Translations under genes and position numbers: made by a program
The notes under the pieces: model-generated
Told to the model about the DNA's origin: nothing
Database searches by the model: none
What the model saw: the letters and a program-made list of their open reading frames with translations, nothing else
Shown: piece by piece, positions 22,788 through 28,815 of the stretch
Layout: each line of letters starts with the position of its first letter
How positions within the stretch are numbered: position 1 is the first letter of the stretch
Virus record (IMG/VR): IMGVR_UViG_3300027859_000061
Span: 1 to 28,815 of that record
Origin: a virus
Reading direction: 5' to 3' (one strand)
DNA: 28,815 bases

Positions 22788-23272
22788 TATTTACCACCAA
22801 CTTGTTTTGCGAGGTCTTGGTCTGCACCACCCCATGTTCCTTTAGACTTTGTAGTAAAACTATTCACTCTTGCCAGACCCCATTGGGTTGGATTAGTTCC
22901 TGGTCTATGTCCTGTTCGCCATGCCGCTACACCTCTTTTGAATACTTTCTTTAGTATACCCAATGGCATGCCTGATTTCTCTGCTTTGTTTTTCAAAGCG
23001 GCATCAGGATTTGATTCTTCTAATTCAATAGCAGCCAAGTCTTCTTCAATCTCCATAAGATTTTTATCAAACCCAAACTGTTCGTTGTAAGGAAAACCTT
23101 TTAGTGGATTATCAAAAGCCATAGAAAAATGTTGTTTCTGTTGTGCATCATTGGCCTTTTTTGCTTCTTTGATGTATTCATCTACACTCTCTTTGTAGTT
23201 AGTTTCTAACTCACCTGGTGTCTCTGACTGTAGGTATTTTAGATACTCATCTGTTCCCATTTCATGTGGCAT
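22787..23272 (-). CDS. DUF5824-like phage protein
   Basis: Residues 90-161 match the DUF5824 pattern found in many T4-like phages: AEKSGMPLGILKKVFKRGVA, then AWRTGHRPGTNPTQWGLARV and NSFTTKSKGTWGGAD. The N-terminal half is acidic and contains NPLKGFPYNE at residues 55-64, shared with the 845-aa protein. Function of the domain is unknown. Unlike its downstream neighbours it lacks an MKTF leader. The gene follows the DUF6321-like gene by one base. Confidence 0.7.
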   Translation of the reverse strand: MPHEMGTDEYLKYLQSETPGELETNYKESVDEYIKEAKKANDAQQKQHFSMAFDNPLKGFPYNEQFGFDKNLMEIEEDLAAIELEESNPDAALKNKAEKSGMPLGILKKVFKRGVAAWRTGHRPGTNPTQWGLARVNSFTTKSKGTWGGADQDLAKQVGGK

Positions 23273-23273
23273 G

Positions 23274-24191
23274 TTATTTCTCCTTCTTATCTAAATAGGC
23301 GGCAATCGCCATTTGTCTAATCTTTTTATCTGACTTACCTTTAAACTGTGGTGCATCAGACTTTCTAAAATCGTCTATGTAATCTCCTGCATCTGCATTT
23401 GGTCCTAGTTCTTCATACTTAACTTTGTGCATTTTGTCTTTGATTTGGTCCATTCTCTTATGAATACCCATTAAAGAATCTTTTCTTCCACCTGACTCAG
23501 CCTTATCTGCCTGTGTTCTTAAATCGGCAAGTTGTTTCTTCAAGTTCATATACTTACGCACATCATATGATTCTTCTAGTTCTTCATTGTATTGTGCAAC
23601 AATCATACCTATTTGATTGATAAGAGATGTGATTACTGGTGTAGGTAATGTTGATAGTTGTTGCATTGTATCTTTAGATAGACCTTTAACTTTCTTTAGA
23701 TTCTTTTTCCAAGTAGATATTGCAGTCATATCTTTGTTCTTTTCATTCATCTCTGGAACACAATCTGGTACCATTTTCTTACCTTTCTTCTTCATACCAA
23801 CTTGTTTATAACCATCCCAACATGCTTCTTTTTCTAGTCTTTTGCCATCTTTATCATACTTACCTGATTTTTTCTTTGCGATAGCAATTGCGGCTTGTTG
23901 TGCAGGTGATACTGCCTCACCATACATTTGTTTGAACTTATCTGTATGTTTAGATGGTTTAGTTTTCTTTAGTTTGCCGTCTTTGTCTCTATCACCTGGT
24001 GCTTCTTTGTATGCATTAGGGTTGTCATCAGACATACTTGCACCCTTTTTAAAGTGTGCATCTCTGGCGTCTTTCTTATCTTTCTTTACACCTGAATAGT
24101 ATTTCTTAGGTTGAGTTCCCTTTTTGTCATCGACATCTGGGTCTTGTGCGACTCTTCTAAGTTTTTCTAATATGTTATCTAACTGACTCAT
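23274..24191 (-). CDS. DUF6321-like phage protein
   Basis: The 305-aa protein has near its N-terminus the block KKYYSGVKKDKKDARDAHFK followed by DDNPNAYKEAPGD, which I associate with DUF6321 of marine T4-like phages. A second block, CWDGYKQVGMKKKGKKMVPD with Cys at 124 and 144, recurs in such phages as well. The C-terminal half is helical and Lys/Asp-rich. No activity is known. The start is at ATG 24191, five bases after a perfect late box, without a Shine-Dalgarno sequence. Confidence 0.65.
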   Translation of the reverse strand: MSQLDNILEKLRRVAQDPDVDDKKGTQPKKYYSGVKKDKKDARDAHFKKGASMSDDNPNAYKEAPGDRDKDGKLKKTKPSKHTDKFKQMYGEAVSPAQQAAIAIAKKKSGKYDKDGKRLEKEACWDGYKQVGMKKKGKKMVPDCVPEMNEKNKDMTAISTWKKNLKKVKGLSKDTMQQLSTLPTPVITSLINQIGMIVAQYNEELEESYDVRKYMNLKKQLADLRTQADKAESGGRKDSLMGIHKRMDQIKDKMHKVKYEELGPNADAGDYIDDFRKSDAPQFKGKSDKKIRQMAIAAYLDKKEK

Positions 24192-24195
24192 AATA

Positions 24196-25488
24196 CTATT
24201 TATACTTTTTTGTAAGTAATTGTCTTTGTCTCCATAAAGAAGAAGGTTTGTTATTAGGGAAAGATGTAGACCATGTCATAAGTTTACTAAACAATGAGTT
24301 TGTTTTCTTTTGTAGTGTTGACAAATCATCATCATTTGTGACTTGAACAAAGTCTTTTTTGAATATCTTCTTCATGATATCAATATTCTTTTGTGACCTA
24401 TCCCAATCTTTCTTAACTATTTCAGGTGGTAATTTTCTAGCACGCATTGAGTTTCTTTTTTGTGCGTTATCTAATGATGCACTTACATACACCATCTTAG
24501 ATTCATACCCCAATCTATCTAACATACCTTTGTAGAATTTAATCTTACTTGAATCTGCACTTGTAGTATCGAAAACAAGACCTAGTCTGCCATCAATGTA
24601 TCTGTCCATCATTCTAGTAGTTTGTCTTTTTGCTTTCTTTCTGATTGGGTCTCTGATTTCAGCAGGCACAGTTTTTAAATCTAGAGTTTGACCTGCCTTT
24701 TTTAAACCTGTTTCAAATGATTTATCTGTATTGACTATCTTCAAACCTAATGCCTTGAATGATAATTTATTTACTACAGTTGATTTACCAGAACCTGGAC
24801 CACCCATTAAGAATACTGCCTTGAAAATGCCTGGGTCATATACACCCTCTTGAATTAAATCTTCTTGCATGTAAAGTGGTAGGTGTGTATCTTCGTTGAT
24901 ACCCATACCCTTACGCACATCTTTGTATAGTTTGTCTGCGAACTGTTTATTTGCCACACCTTGTTTGAATGTGTCGAAGTCTCCTTGTTCAGCGGCAGCT
25001 CTCATTTTACTTGCACTCATTCCTGATACATCATCTGCATCGGGGTCTCTCTCACCTGCACTGACTATCTGTATCTCATCGAACTTATAGAAACCATGTC
25101 TTGCCTTTGTGCCATTGTATTTCTTTAGTAATGCATCGAACTCTCTGATTCTATCTGAACCTGCAACCATATAGATACTTCTATACCCTTGACTGTATAA
25201 TGCGTTTGCAATTTCAAATACAGTTCTTGCACTGACATCTGGCACTTTGACTTTCTTACCAAAGAACTTTCTTAGATAGTTTACTTTCTGTTTGTGATTG
25301 AGTGGATTCTTTTTCTTATCGTTTGAATGTGATGTAAATACCATTGCATCACCACCAACTTTCTTTGCAAGTCTATTCAATACATCAACTAGTTTTGCGT
25401 GTCCTGTTGTCGGTGGATTGAAACGACCAAATGCAAACACTACTGGTCTGTTCTTTGCTTCTGATATAAATCTTTTTAGTGTTTTCAT
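24196..25488 (-). CDS. Capsid-targeted NMNAT-like nucleotidyltransferase fused to P-loop kinase
   Basis: The 430-aa protein starts MKTLKRFISEAKNRP, a capsid-targeting-like leader with I-S-E/A at residues 8-11. Residues 16-195 form an HIGH-type nucleotidyltransferase: GRFNPPTTGH (21-30) and MSASKMR (157-163), as in NMN adenylyltransferases. Residues 222-410 are a P-loop kinase: GGPGSGKST (229-237) and VFDTTSADSS, close to zeta-toxin/PNK-type kinases. Between them, I212-Q-E214/G fits the prohead-protease rule, so the two domains might be separated in the head. The order resembles NadR (NMNAT plus nicotinamide-riboside kinase), making NAD salvage a candidate, though the kinase half looks less like NadR. 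An upstream TTG at 25500 is rejected: ATG 25488 shares its A with the upstream stop (TAATG) and starts exactly at the leader. Confidence 0.75.
   Translation of the reverse strand: MKTLKRFISEAKNRPVVFAFGRFNPPTTGHAKLVDVLNRLAKKVGGDAMVFTSHSNDKKKNPLNHKQKVNYLRKFFGKKVKVPDVSARTVFEIANALYSQGYRSIYMVAGSDRIREFDALLKKYNGTKARHGFYKFDEIQIVSAGERDPDADDVSGMSASKMRAAAEQGDFDTFKQGVANKQFADKLYKDVRKGMGINEDTHLPLYMQEDLIQEGVYDPGIFKAVFLMGGPGSGKSTVVNKLSFKALGLKIVNTDKSFETGLKKAGQTLDLKTVPAEIRDPIRKKAKRQTTRMMDRYIDGRLGLVFDTTSADSSKIKFYKGMLDRLGYESKMVYVSASLDNAQKRNSMRARKLPPEIVKKDWDRSQKNIDIMKKIFKKDFVQVTNDDDLSTLQKKTNSLFSKLMTWSTSFPNNKPSSLWRQRQLLTKKYK
24197..24204 (-). promoter_or_regulatory. Late-promoter box TATAAATA
   Basis: A perfect late box on the minus strand overlaps the last two codons and stop of the kinase-fusion gene (TAT AAA TAG) and ends five bases before the ATG at 24191. 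The T4 rule puts the first transcribed base at the start codon. Confidence 0.6.
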
Positions 25489-26693
25489 TATTTGTCCCAA
25501 TTCTTGGCGACTGTAAAGTTATTTAGTGAGAACTCCATTCGGTCTACTAACTTCACTGCCTTGCCATCGTTATCAATTGCAACATATCCTTCTGGATTTA
25601 CTGTCTTCAATCCATTAGAGTCTCTTACAAATGTTCCTATTGATTTTGCTTTGTTTAGTCCTTTTATTATTATATCTTTACCATCAACTAGATTAGTTTG
25701 AAATATAGTCAATGCATTGATGAACACCTTTAAACCTAATAGTTCTCTTCTGAGTTGTTCACCCATTTGTCTTTTTTGTTCTTTTGTTTTTTCCATTTTG
25801 ACTTTTGCAACTACTTTGTTTTTCCAATAGTCATCAAAATGTTTTATGTAATCTGCATAAGAGAGTTTGAATTTACCCTTTCTTATCTGAGTATTCATAT
25901 ATGTTTTGTATGTTGCACCTGCACCTTTCTTCGCAATGGTGTCTTGAACTTTCATAAACTTTATCAATGCAGGTCTTTTGATTTGTCTAAATGCTTTACC
26001 TGTTGTTGATAATGCCTTTGACAATGCAACTGATTCTTTTGCTGTGAGTGTAGAATTACCTGATACATCTTTGTATGTTGCATCATCAATCCATACATCT
26101 CTAGAATTACCTAGTGTTGATATGTCTGCACCAAATGATGCACTAAGGTCTTCTATTGAACCACCAGTGTATGTGGTGTGAAATACTATACCATATTTTG
26201 CGTTTGCAATCTTCTCACCTAAGTCTGATTTGATATCAACTGCATACATTATGGTGTTTGGTTGAAATGTGACACAATCTACATCATCTATCTTTTGCAT
26301 CTTCTTGTCTGAGTCTGTAAACATCAAATCACCTTGCAGTATCTTGTTCCAAGATAGTTTAGATAGATGTCTGAATGATTCTAAGAACTTAGTTTCTAAG
26401 TCGCCAGACAACTCAGGAGCGTCTTTAATCGCCTGTTCTGAGGTGTAATGTAGTTGTGCTTTAGTGAATAGTGATTTCTTTGCGACAAAGAACTGACCTG
26501 TCTCTGGATGTTTTCCTGCCCATATTGCAGGTGCACCATCCCATTTTACAGTCATGTTTACACCACGAGATGAATTGCCTTTCATCATGTCTCGAAGTGA
26601 TTGTAGGAAGTTTATAGATGCACGACCACCATCAATACCATTGTTGATGATTTCGTCTTCTAAATGCTCTAGATGTAGATTTTTCACTGCCAT
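25488..26693 (-). CDS. Divergent covalent nucleotidyltransferase (ATP-ligase-like)
   Basis: The 401-aa protein carries the ordered motifs of the ligase/capping-enzyme superfamily. Motif I is KWDG (K50 the expected nucleotidyl-lysine), then ILQGDLMF (119-126, motif III with Asp for Glu), EGYV (368-371, motif IV) and KAVKL (378-382, motif V). The 240 residues between III and IV far exceed the usual spacing and include a Lys-rich helical insert (about 230-345). It would activate an RNA, DNA or other 5' phosphate with AMP or GMP. I associate the KWDGAPA context with the uncharacterised DUF6267-type phage proteins. A late promoter and hairpin leader precede it, and it is coupled to the nucleotidyltransferase/kinase gene by TAATG, suggesting a joint task. 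Confidence 0.7.
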   Translation of the reverse strand: MAVKNLHLEHLEDEIINNGIDGGRASINFLQSLRDMMKGNSSRGVNMTVKWDGAPAIWAGKHPETGQFFVAKKSLFTKAQLHYTSEQAIKDAPELSGDLETKFLESFRHLSKLSWNKILQGDLMFTDSDKKMQKIDDVDCVTFQPNTIMYAVDIKSDLGEKIANAKYGIVFHTTYTGGSIEDLSASFGADISTLGNSRDVWIDDATYKDVSGNSTLTAKESVALSKALSTTGKAFRQIKRPALIKFMKVQDTIAKKGAGATYKTYMNTQIRKGKFKLSYADYIKHFDDYWKNKVVAKVKMEKTKEQKRQMGEQLRRELLGLKVFINALTIFQTNLVDGKDIIIKGLNKAKSIGTFVRDSNGLKTVNPEGYVAIDNDGKAVKLVDRMEFSLNNFTVAKNWDK

Positions 26694-26722
26694 AGTAGTA
26701 TCACTTTTTGTTCGTGTAATTA

Positions 26723-26735
26723 GTTGCTATGCAAC
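26723..26735. promoter_or_regulatory. Short hairpin at the predicted 5' end of the ligase-like mRNA
   Basis: GTTGC and GCAAC form a five-pair stem with a three-base loop. It begins about six bases after the TATAAATA box at 26741-26748, that is, at the predicted first transcribed base. A hairpin at the extreme 5' end can protect phage mRNA from decay. The stem is short, so this is tentative. Confidence 0.4.
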
Positions 26736-26740
26736 ACTAC

Positions 26741-26748
26741 TATTTATA
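26741..26748 (-). promoter_or_regulatory. Late-promoter box TATAAATA with normal leader
   Basis: A perfect late box in the gap between the 146-aa gene and the ligase-like gene. Unlike the other late boxes here it leaves a leader of about 40 bases before the ATG at 26693. Confidence 0.7.
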
Positions 26749-26751
26749 TAT

Positions 26752-27192
26752 CTACGGTGCTGATGCCTCGATAGTTGCCAGGTCTTCTAAAGAATGTAAA
26801 CCTGATGGGTCTTCTCCATTATCTACGATTGCTTGATAATGAGTTTGTTTCTTGGTAAGATATGTTATAAAGTCTGAAAGTAAACCTTTTTCTGTATTCT
26901 TAGTAGTTGTTGTAGCATTTGTTATACTAGTCCAAATATCAAACATAGTGCCAGAAGTTGCTGATGAATTTGCACTTCTCCAATCTGCAGCCATTTGGTC
27001 TAAACCACCTGTGCCAGTCCACTCGTGAACTAAAGATACACCATCTCTGGCATATTGAGTGTAAGCAGGAACACCACCATCAAGATATATCTTAATGTTT
27101 AATGATTTTGTTCCTTCAATACAATCGTATTCGTATTGTGCTCTCTCTAATTTTGCGTTAATATCTGTTAGTTGGTCTGCGTATACACCCAT
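26752..27192 (-). CDS. Unknown virion-type protein
   Basis: The 146-aa protein begins with a helix (YADQLTDINAKLERAQYEYD), followed by a Gly/Thr/Ser-rich part and a final helix. Its composition (little Lys, many Thr, Ser and Asp) differs from the Lys-rich head cluster and is more like tail or decoration proteins. No family is recognised. AGGAG five bases before the ATG is a good ribosome site. Confidence 0.6.
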   Translation of the reverse strand: MGVYADQLTDINAKLERAQYEYDCIEGTKSLNIKIYLDGGVPAYTQYARDGVSLVHEWTGTGGLDQMAADWRSANSSATSGTMFDIWTSITNATTTTKNTEKGLLSDFITYLTKKQTHYQAIVDNGEDPSGLHSLEDLATIEASAP

Positions 27193-27204
27193 AGTATCTC
27201 CTAA

Positions 27205-27224
27205 GATTTATAATACTATTTAGT
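27205..27224 (-). promoter_or_regulatory. Late-promoter-like boxes before the 146-aa gene
   Basis: Two candidate boxes lie in and beside the short gap: ACTAAATA (27217-27224) and TATAAATC (27205-27212). From the first, transcription would begin near 27211 and leave about 19 leader bases including the AGGAG site; from the second the leader would cut into that site. The first is therefore the better candidate, although it deviates from the consensus at two positions. Confidence 0.4.
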
Positions 27225-27396
27225 TTTTTGATAGCGGTCTGGAGTGCAGTTTTTCATCTATTTGTTCAATTTTTAATGAAACAACTTCTGCTTTCTTATC
27301 TTCGCCATTTGATTTCATAGTTTTAAGTTCTCTTTTGAGTTGAACTTTCTTCTGAATCATACCGATAACTTCATCGGGTTTAAAGTTCTTATTCAT
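27220..27396 (-). CDS. Short coiled-coil protein (58 aa)
   Basis: An open frame from ATG 27396 to TAA 27220 encodes 58 residues, highly charged with a heptad-like pattern (VIGMIQKKVQLKRELKTMKS, then VSLKIEQIDEKL). It fills the gap between the GIY-YIG gene and the 146-aa gene. An AATAAATA box lies seven bases upstream and there is no Shine-Dalgarno site. The function is unknown; an adaptor or assembly factor would fit its size. Confidence 0.6.
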   Translation of the reverse strand: MNKNFKPDEVIGMIQKKVQLKRELKTMKSNGEDKKAEVVSLKIEQIDEKLHSRPLSKN

Positions 27397-27403
27397 AATC
27401 TTT

Positions 27404-27411
27404 TATTTATT
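27404..27411 (-). promoter_or_regulatory. Late-promoter box AATAAATA
   Basis: A NATAAATA-type box on the minus strand in the 24-base gap after the GIY-YIG gene, ending seven bases before the ATG at 27396. The predicted transcript would start one or two bases before the start codon. Confidence 0.5.
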
Positions 27412-27420
27412 GCACACCTC

Positions 27421-28701
27421 TTATGCCATATCTTCCATTGTTCTGAATTTTTTATCTGACTCTTCATGAGGTAAGTCTACAAACTCAAAACTCACATTTC
27501 TTGGTTCTAAGAAAAACTCTATTGTATCACTATCTCTTTTACCTCTATTAGCATGCCAACTTCTCAAATAACTAGGAGCTGGATGTCTAACTAAAGTGAT
27601 AACACTTTTGATATCATCGGTCATATCTTCTTTGATACTATGTAAAAGACCTGTTATGTTTACCATACCACTTGATACAGTGTAAACTAGAGTGTCTCCT
27701 GTTTTCATCATGTTTTTAATTTTATCTTGTAATTGTTTTTTTCTAGAAGGACTTTCCCAATCAATGAGTGTTTTACCAGACATGTTTAAGATGTTTTCTG
27801 CTATTCTTTTATCTGCTTGTTTCATGAGAAGTTTTGCTTTTCTTTTAGGCACTTTCAAACCAACTAATAGGTCTTGCATCTCATCTGACATTGCATCTAA
27901 ATCATTCTCTGTATTTTCTGTCATGATATACTTTATCAAAGTTTCATCTTCATTTGTTTTTGGGTCAATAACACTATCTGGCGCATTTAACATGTTCGCC
28001 AAGTATGCAATCTCAGAAGTGGTAAAATCAGCATAATCTTCAGCAGGTATTCTTACTGTTGGCAAATCAACACCATGTTTTGAATCATTTGTAGCCTGAG
28101 TTGAGTGATTACCACCAATACCGTGAGAACCATCAAAACCATACTCATCAGTATCTTCTTCGTAAAAATCATCAAGCATAACTGCCAGCAATTCAAGTGA
28201 TTGTGTATCTCCGTGGGCATCATCAATTGCACCTTGAATATCTAATTTATGGTCTCTATCAGTTTCAACTCTTGCTTGTTCGAAAATACTTTTTAATAAT
28301 TGTTCAGCATCTGTCATTTCTGGAGTATAATAACCATTTTTGATTTTCTCAAATAACTGGCGAACTTTCTCTTTATCTGTTCCTTTATTGATAGGTGAAC
28401 CGTTAGATTGATTAAAATACTCAGGATTATTTTTGGCATCTACCTCAGACAACATTTTGTATTCTTTGTTTCTCATATTGTGATAACTGCCATATGCAAG
28501 AACTTCAAATAGAAATTCTTCATTTGGGTCTCTAAGCAATTTATTGAACTCTTCGTTTTTTGAACTGTGATTGTATCTATCATTAAGTTTACCTTTATGA
28601 ATACCTAGATACTTTCTACCTGTTTCAACATGAGTATATCTGTAAAGATATGACTCATAAGAACCTGTTGTTCCTTTTATTTTTGTTTTAATTTTTGCCA
28701 T
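27421..28701 (-). CDS. GIY-YIG-type nuclease with long C-terminal extension
   Basis: The first 100 residues of this 426-aa protein read as a GIY-YIG fold: YLYRYTHVETGRKYLGIHKG (GIY as LYR, YIG as YLG at 31-33), followed by the basic/His segment DRYNHSS (R42, H45), a metal-binding Glu in NKEYKML (E80) and a final Asn in YFNQSNG. Such domains cut DNA using one metal ion. Residues 110-426 are unlike the DNA-binding tails of T4 Seg or I-TevI enzymes that I know: an acidic central part with Gly/His-rich GSHGIGGNHS, then helical and beta-rich segments. It could be a homing-type, repair or host-DNA nuclease. Its start overlaps the stop of the PNK-like gene (TAATG). Confidence 0.65.
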   Translation of the reverse strand: MAKIKTKIKGTTGSYESYLYRYTHVETGRKYLGIHKGKLNDRYNHSSKNEEFNKLLRDPNEEFLFEVLAYGSYHNMRNKEYKMLSEVDAKNNPEYFNQSNGSPINKGTDKEKVRQLFEKIKNGYYTPEMTDAEQLLKSIFEQARVETDRDHKLDIQGAIDDAHGDTQSLELLAVMLDDFYEEDTDEYGFDGSHGIGGNHSTQATNDSKHGVDLPTVRIPAEDYADFTTSEIAYLANMLNAPDSVIDPKTNEDETLIKYIMTENTENDLDAMSDEMQDLLVGLKVPKRKAKLLMKQADKRIAENILNMSGKTLIDWESPSRKKQLQDKIKNMMKTGDTLVYTVSSGMVNITGLLHSIKEDMTDDIKSVITLVRHPAPSYLRSWHANRGKRDSDTIEFFLEPRNVSFEFVDLPHEESDKKFRTMEDMA

Positions 28702-28815
28702 TAAAAGTCTCCTTCTGCGACTTGAACTACAGTAAAACCTTTATCTCTCCACATGTCGACAACTTTCTGCCTATCATCGAAGATTAAATCAATCTTACCA
28801 CCCATATCAATGAAC
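28701..28815 (-). CDS. pseT: Polynucleotide kinase/phosphatase-like, C-terminal end only
   Basis: The last 37 residues of a frame entering from the right edge include LIFDDRQKVVDMWRDKGF and end TVVQVAEGDF. This is the motif IV region and C-terminus of the HAD phosphatase domain of T4 Pnk (PseT), where a DDR..VV.MWR...G....QV..G.F pattern is typical. The full protein would remove 3' phosphates and, if the kinase domain is present outside the window, phosphorylate 5' ends during RNA or DNA repair. The stop overlaps the GIY-YIG start (TAATG). A HAD protein of another type is possible because only the end is seen. Confidence 0.65.
   Translation of the reverse strand, partial: FIDMGGKIDLIFDDRQKVVDMWRDKGFTVVQVAEGDF

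Noticed and set aside
25515-25530. ACTAAATA copy within the ligase-like gene as a promoter
   Set aside because: It lies in the coding part for FSLNNF, about 30 bases from the next start and without the conserved flank; chance in AT-rich DNA is likely.
25440-26693. The ligase-like protein MAVKNLHLEHLEDE as a sixth head-targeted protein
   Set aside because: Its N-terminus does not fit MK(T/S)(F/L)(K/R), and none of its early Glu residues has Ile or Leu two positions before it.
1-28815. tRNA genes, CRISPR arrays, insertion sequences or attachment sites
   Set aside because: Gaps between genes are all under about 70 bases and show no cloverleaf, no regularly spaced repeats, no transposase and no integrase.

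Overview
The window is a compact, AT-rich stretch of a T4-like myovirus genome, most likely from a marine phage. All recognisable genes lie on the minus strand and most neighbours overlap by ATGA or TAATG, so transcription runs from high to low coordinates. The T4-like assignment rests on a gp61-type primase, a class Ia ribonucleotide reductase (NrdA and NrdB with all catalytic residues), a PseT-like phosphatase tail at the right edge, TATAAATA late-promoter boxes, and N-termini resembling the T4 capsid-targeting sequence. I see no photosynthesis genes, tRNAs, integrase, IS elements or CRISPR. The host cannot be named from sequence alone; a heterotrophic marine bacterium (for example a SAR11-type alphaproteobacterium) would fit the base composition and the iron- and 2OG-dependent enzymes.

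Layout in transcription order. At 28.8-26.7 kb are the end of a polynucleotide kinase/phosphatase, a GIY-YIG nuclease with a long extra domain, a short coiled-coil protein and an unknown 146-aa protein. At 26.7-24.2 kb lies a pair of enzymes: a divergent covalent nucleotidyltransferase with ATP-ligase-like motifs, and a two-domain NMNAT-like nucleotidyltransferase/P-loop kinase. At 24.2-14.3 kb is a run of Lys-rich, coiled-coil and small virion-type proteins. Four of these, plus the two-domain enzyme, begin MK(T/S)(F/L)(K/R) followed by an (I/L)-x-E site, as in T4 internal head proteins cut by the prohead protease. At 14.3-11.7 kb are a 600-aa protein carrying an intact PAP2 phosphatase active site and a membrane/coiled-coil protein. 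At 11.6-4.2 kb is a nucleotide and redox operon: primase, nrdA, a 2OG oxygenase, nrdB, a small membrane protein, a cytochrome c, a glutaredoxin, a zinc ribbon, an HExxH protein and a HAD 5'-nucleotidase. At 4.1-3.0 kb is a candidate lysis group: a 26-aa membrane ORF and an overlapping inner/outer spanin pair. At 3.0-0.26 kb four 2OG-Fe(II) oxygenase-like genes lie in tandem, and a small basic protein runs off the left edge.

How the genes may work together. The nrd operon makes dNTPs, with glutaredoxin reducing the NrdA C-terminal CxxC; the cytochrome c and its membrane neighbour suggest the phage also touches host electron transport. The late cluster looks like a head-packaged set of proteins: targeting peptides, DNA-binding-type basic proteins and at least one enzyme carrying the targeting signal. 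Promoters fall into two types, host sigma70-like (TTGACA/TATAAT) and T4-late-like (NATAAATA). At seven promoter-proximal genes the promoter sits so close to the start codon, with no Shine-Dalgarno sequence, that the mRNA should be leaderless or nearly so, while genes inside operons have normal Shine-Dalgarno sites. No gene-free stretch exceeds about 70 bases.
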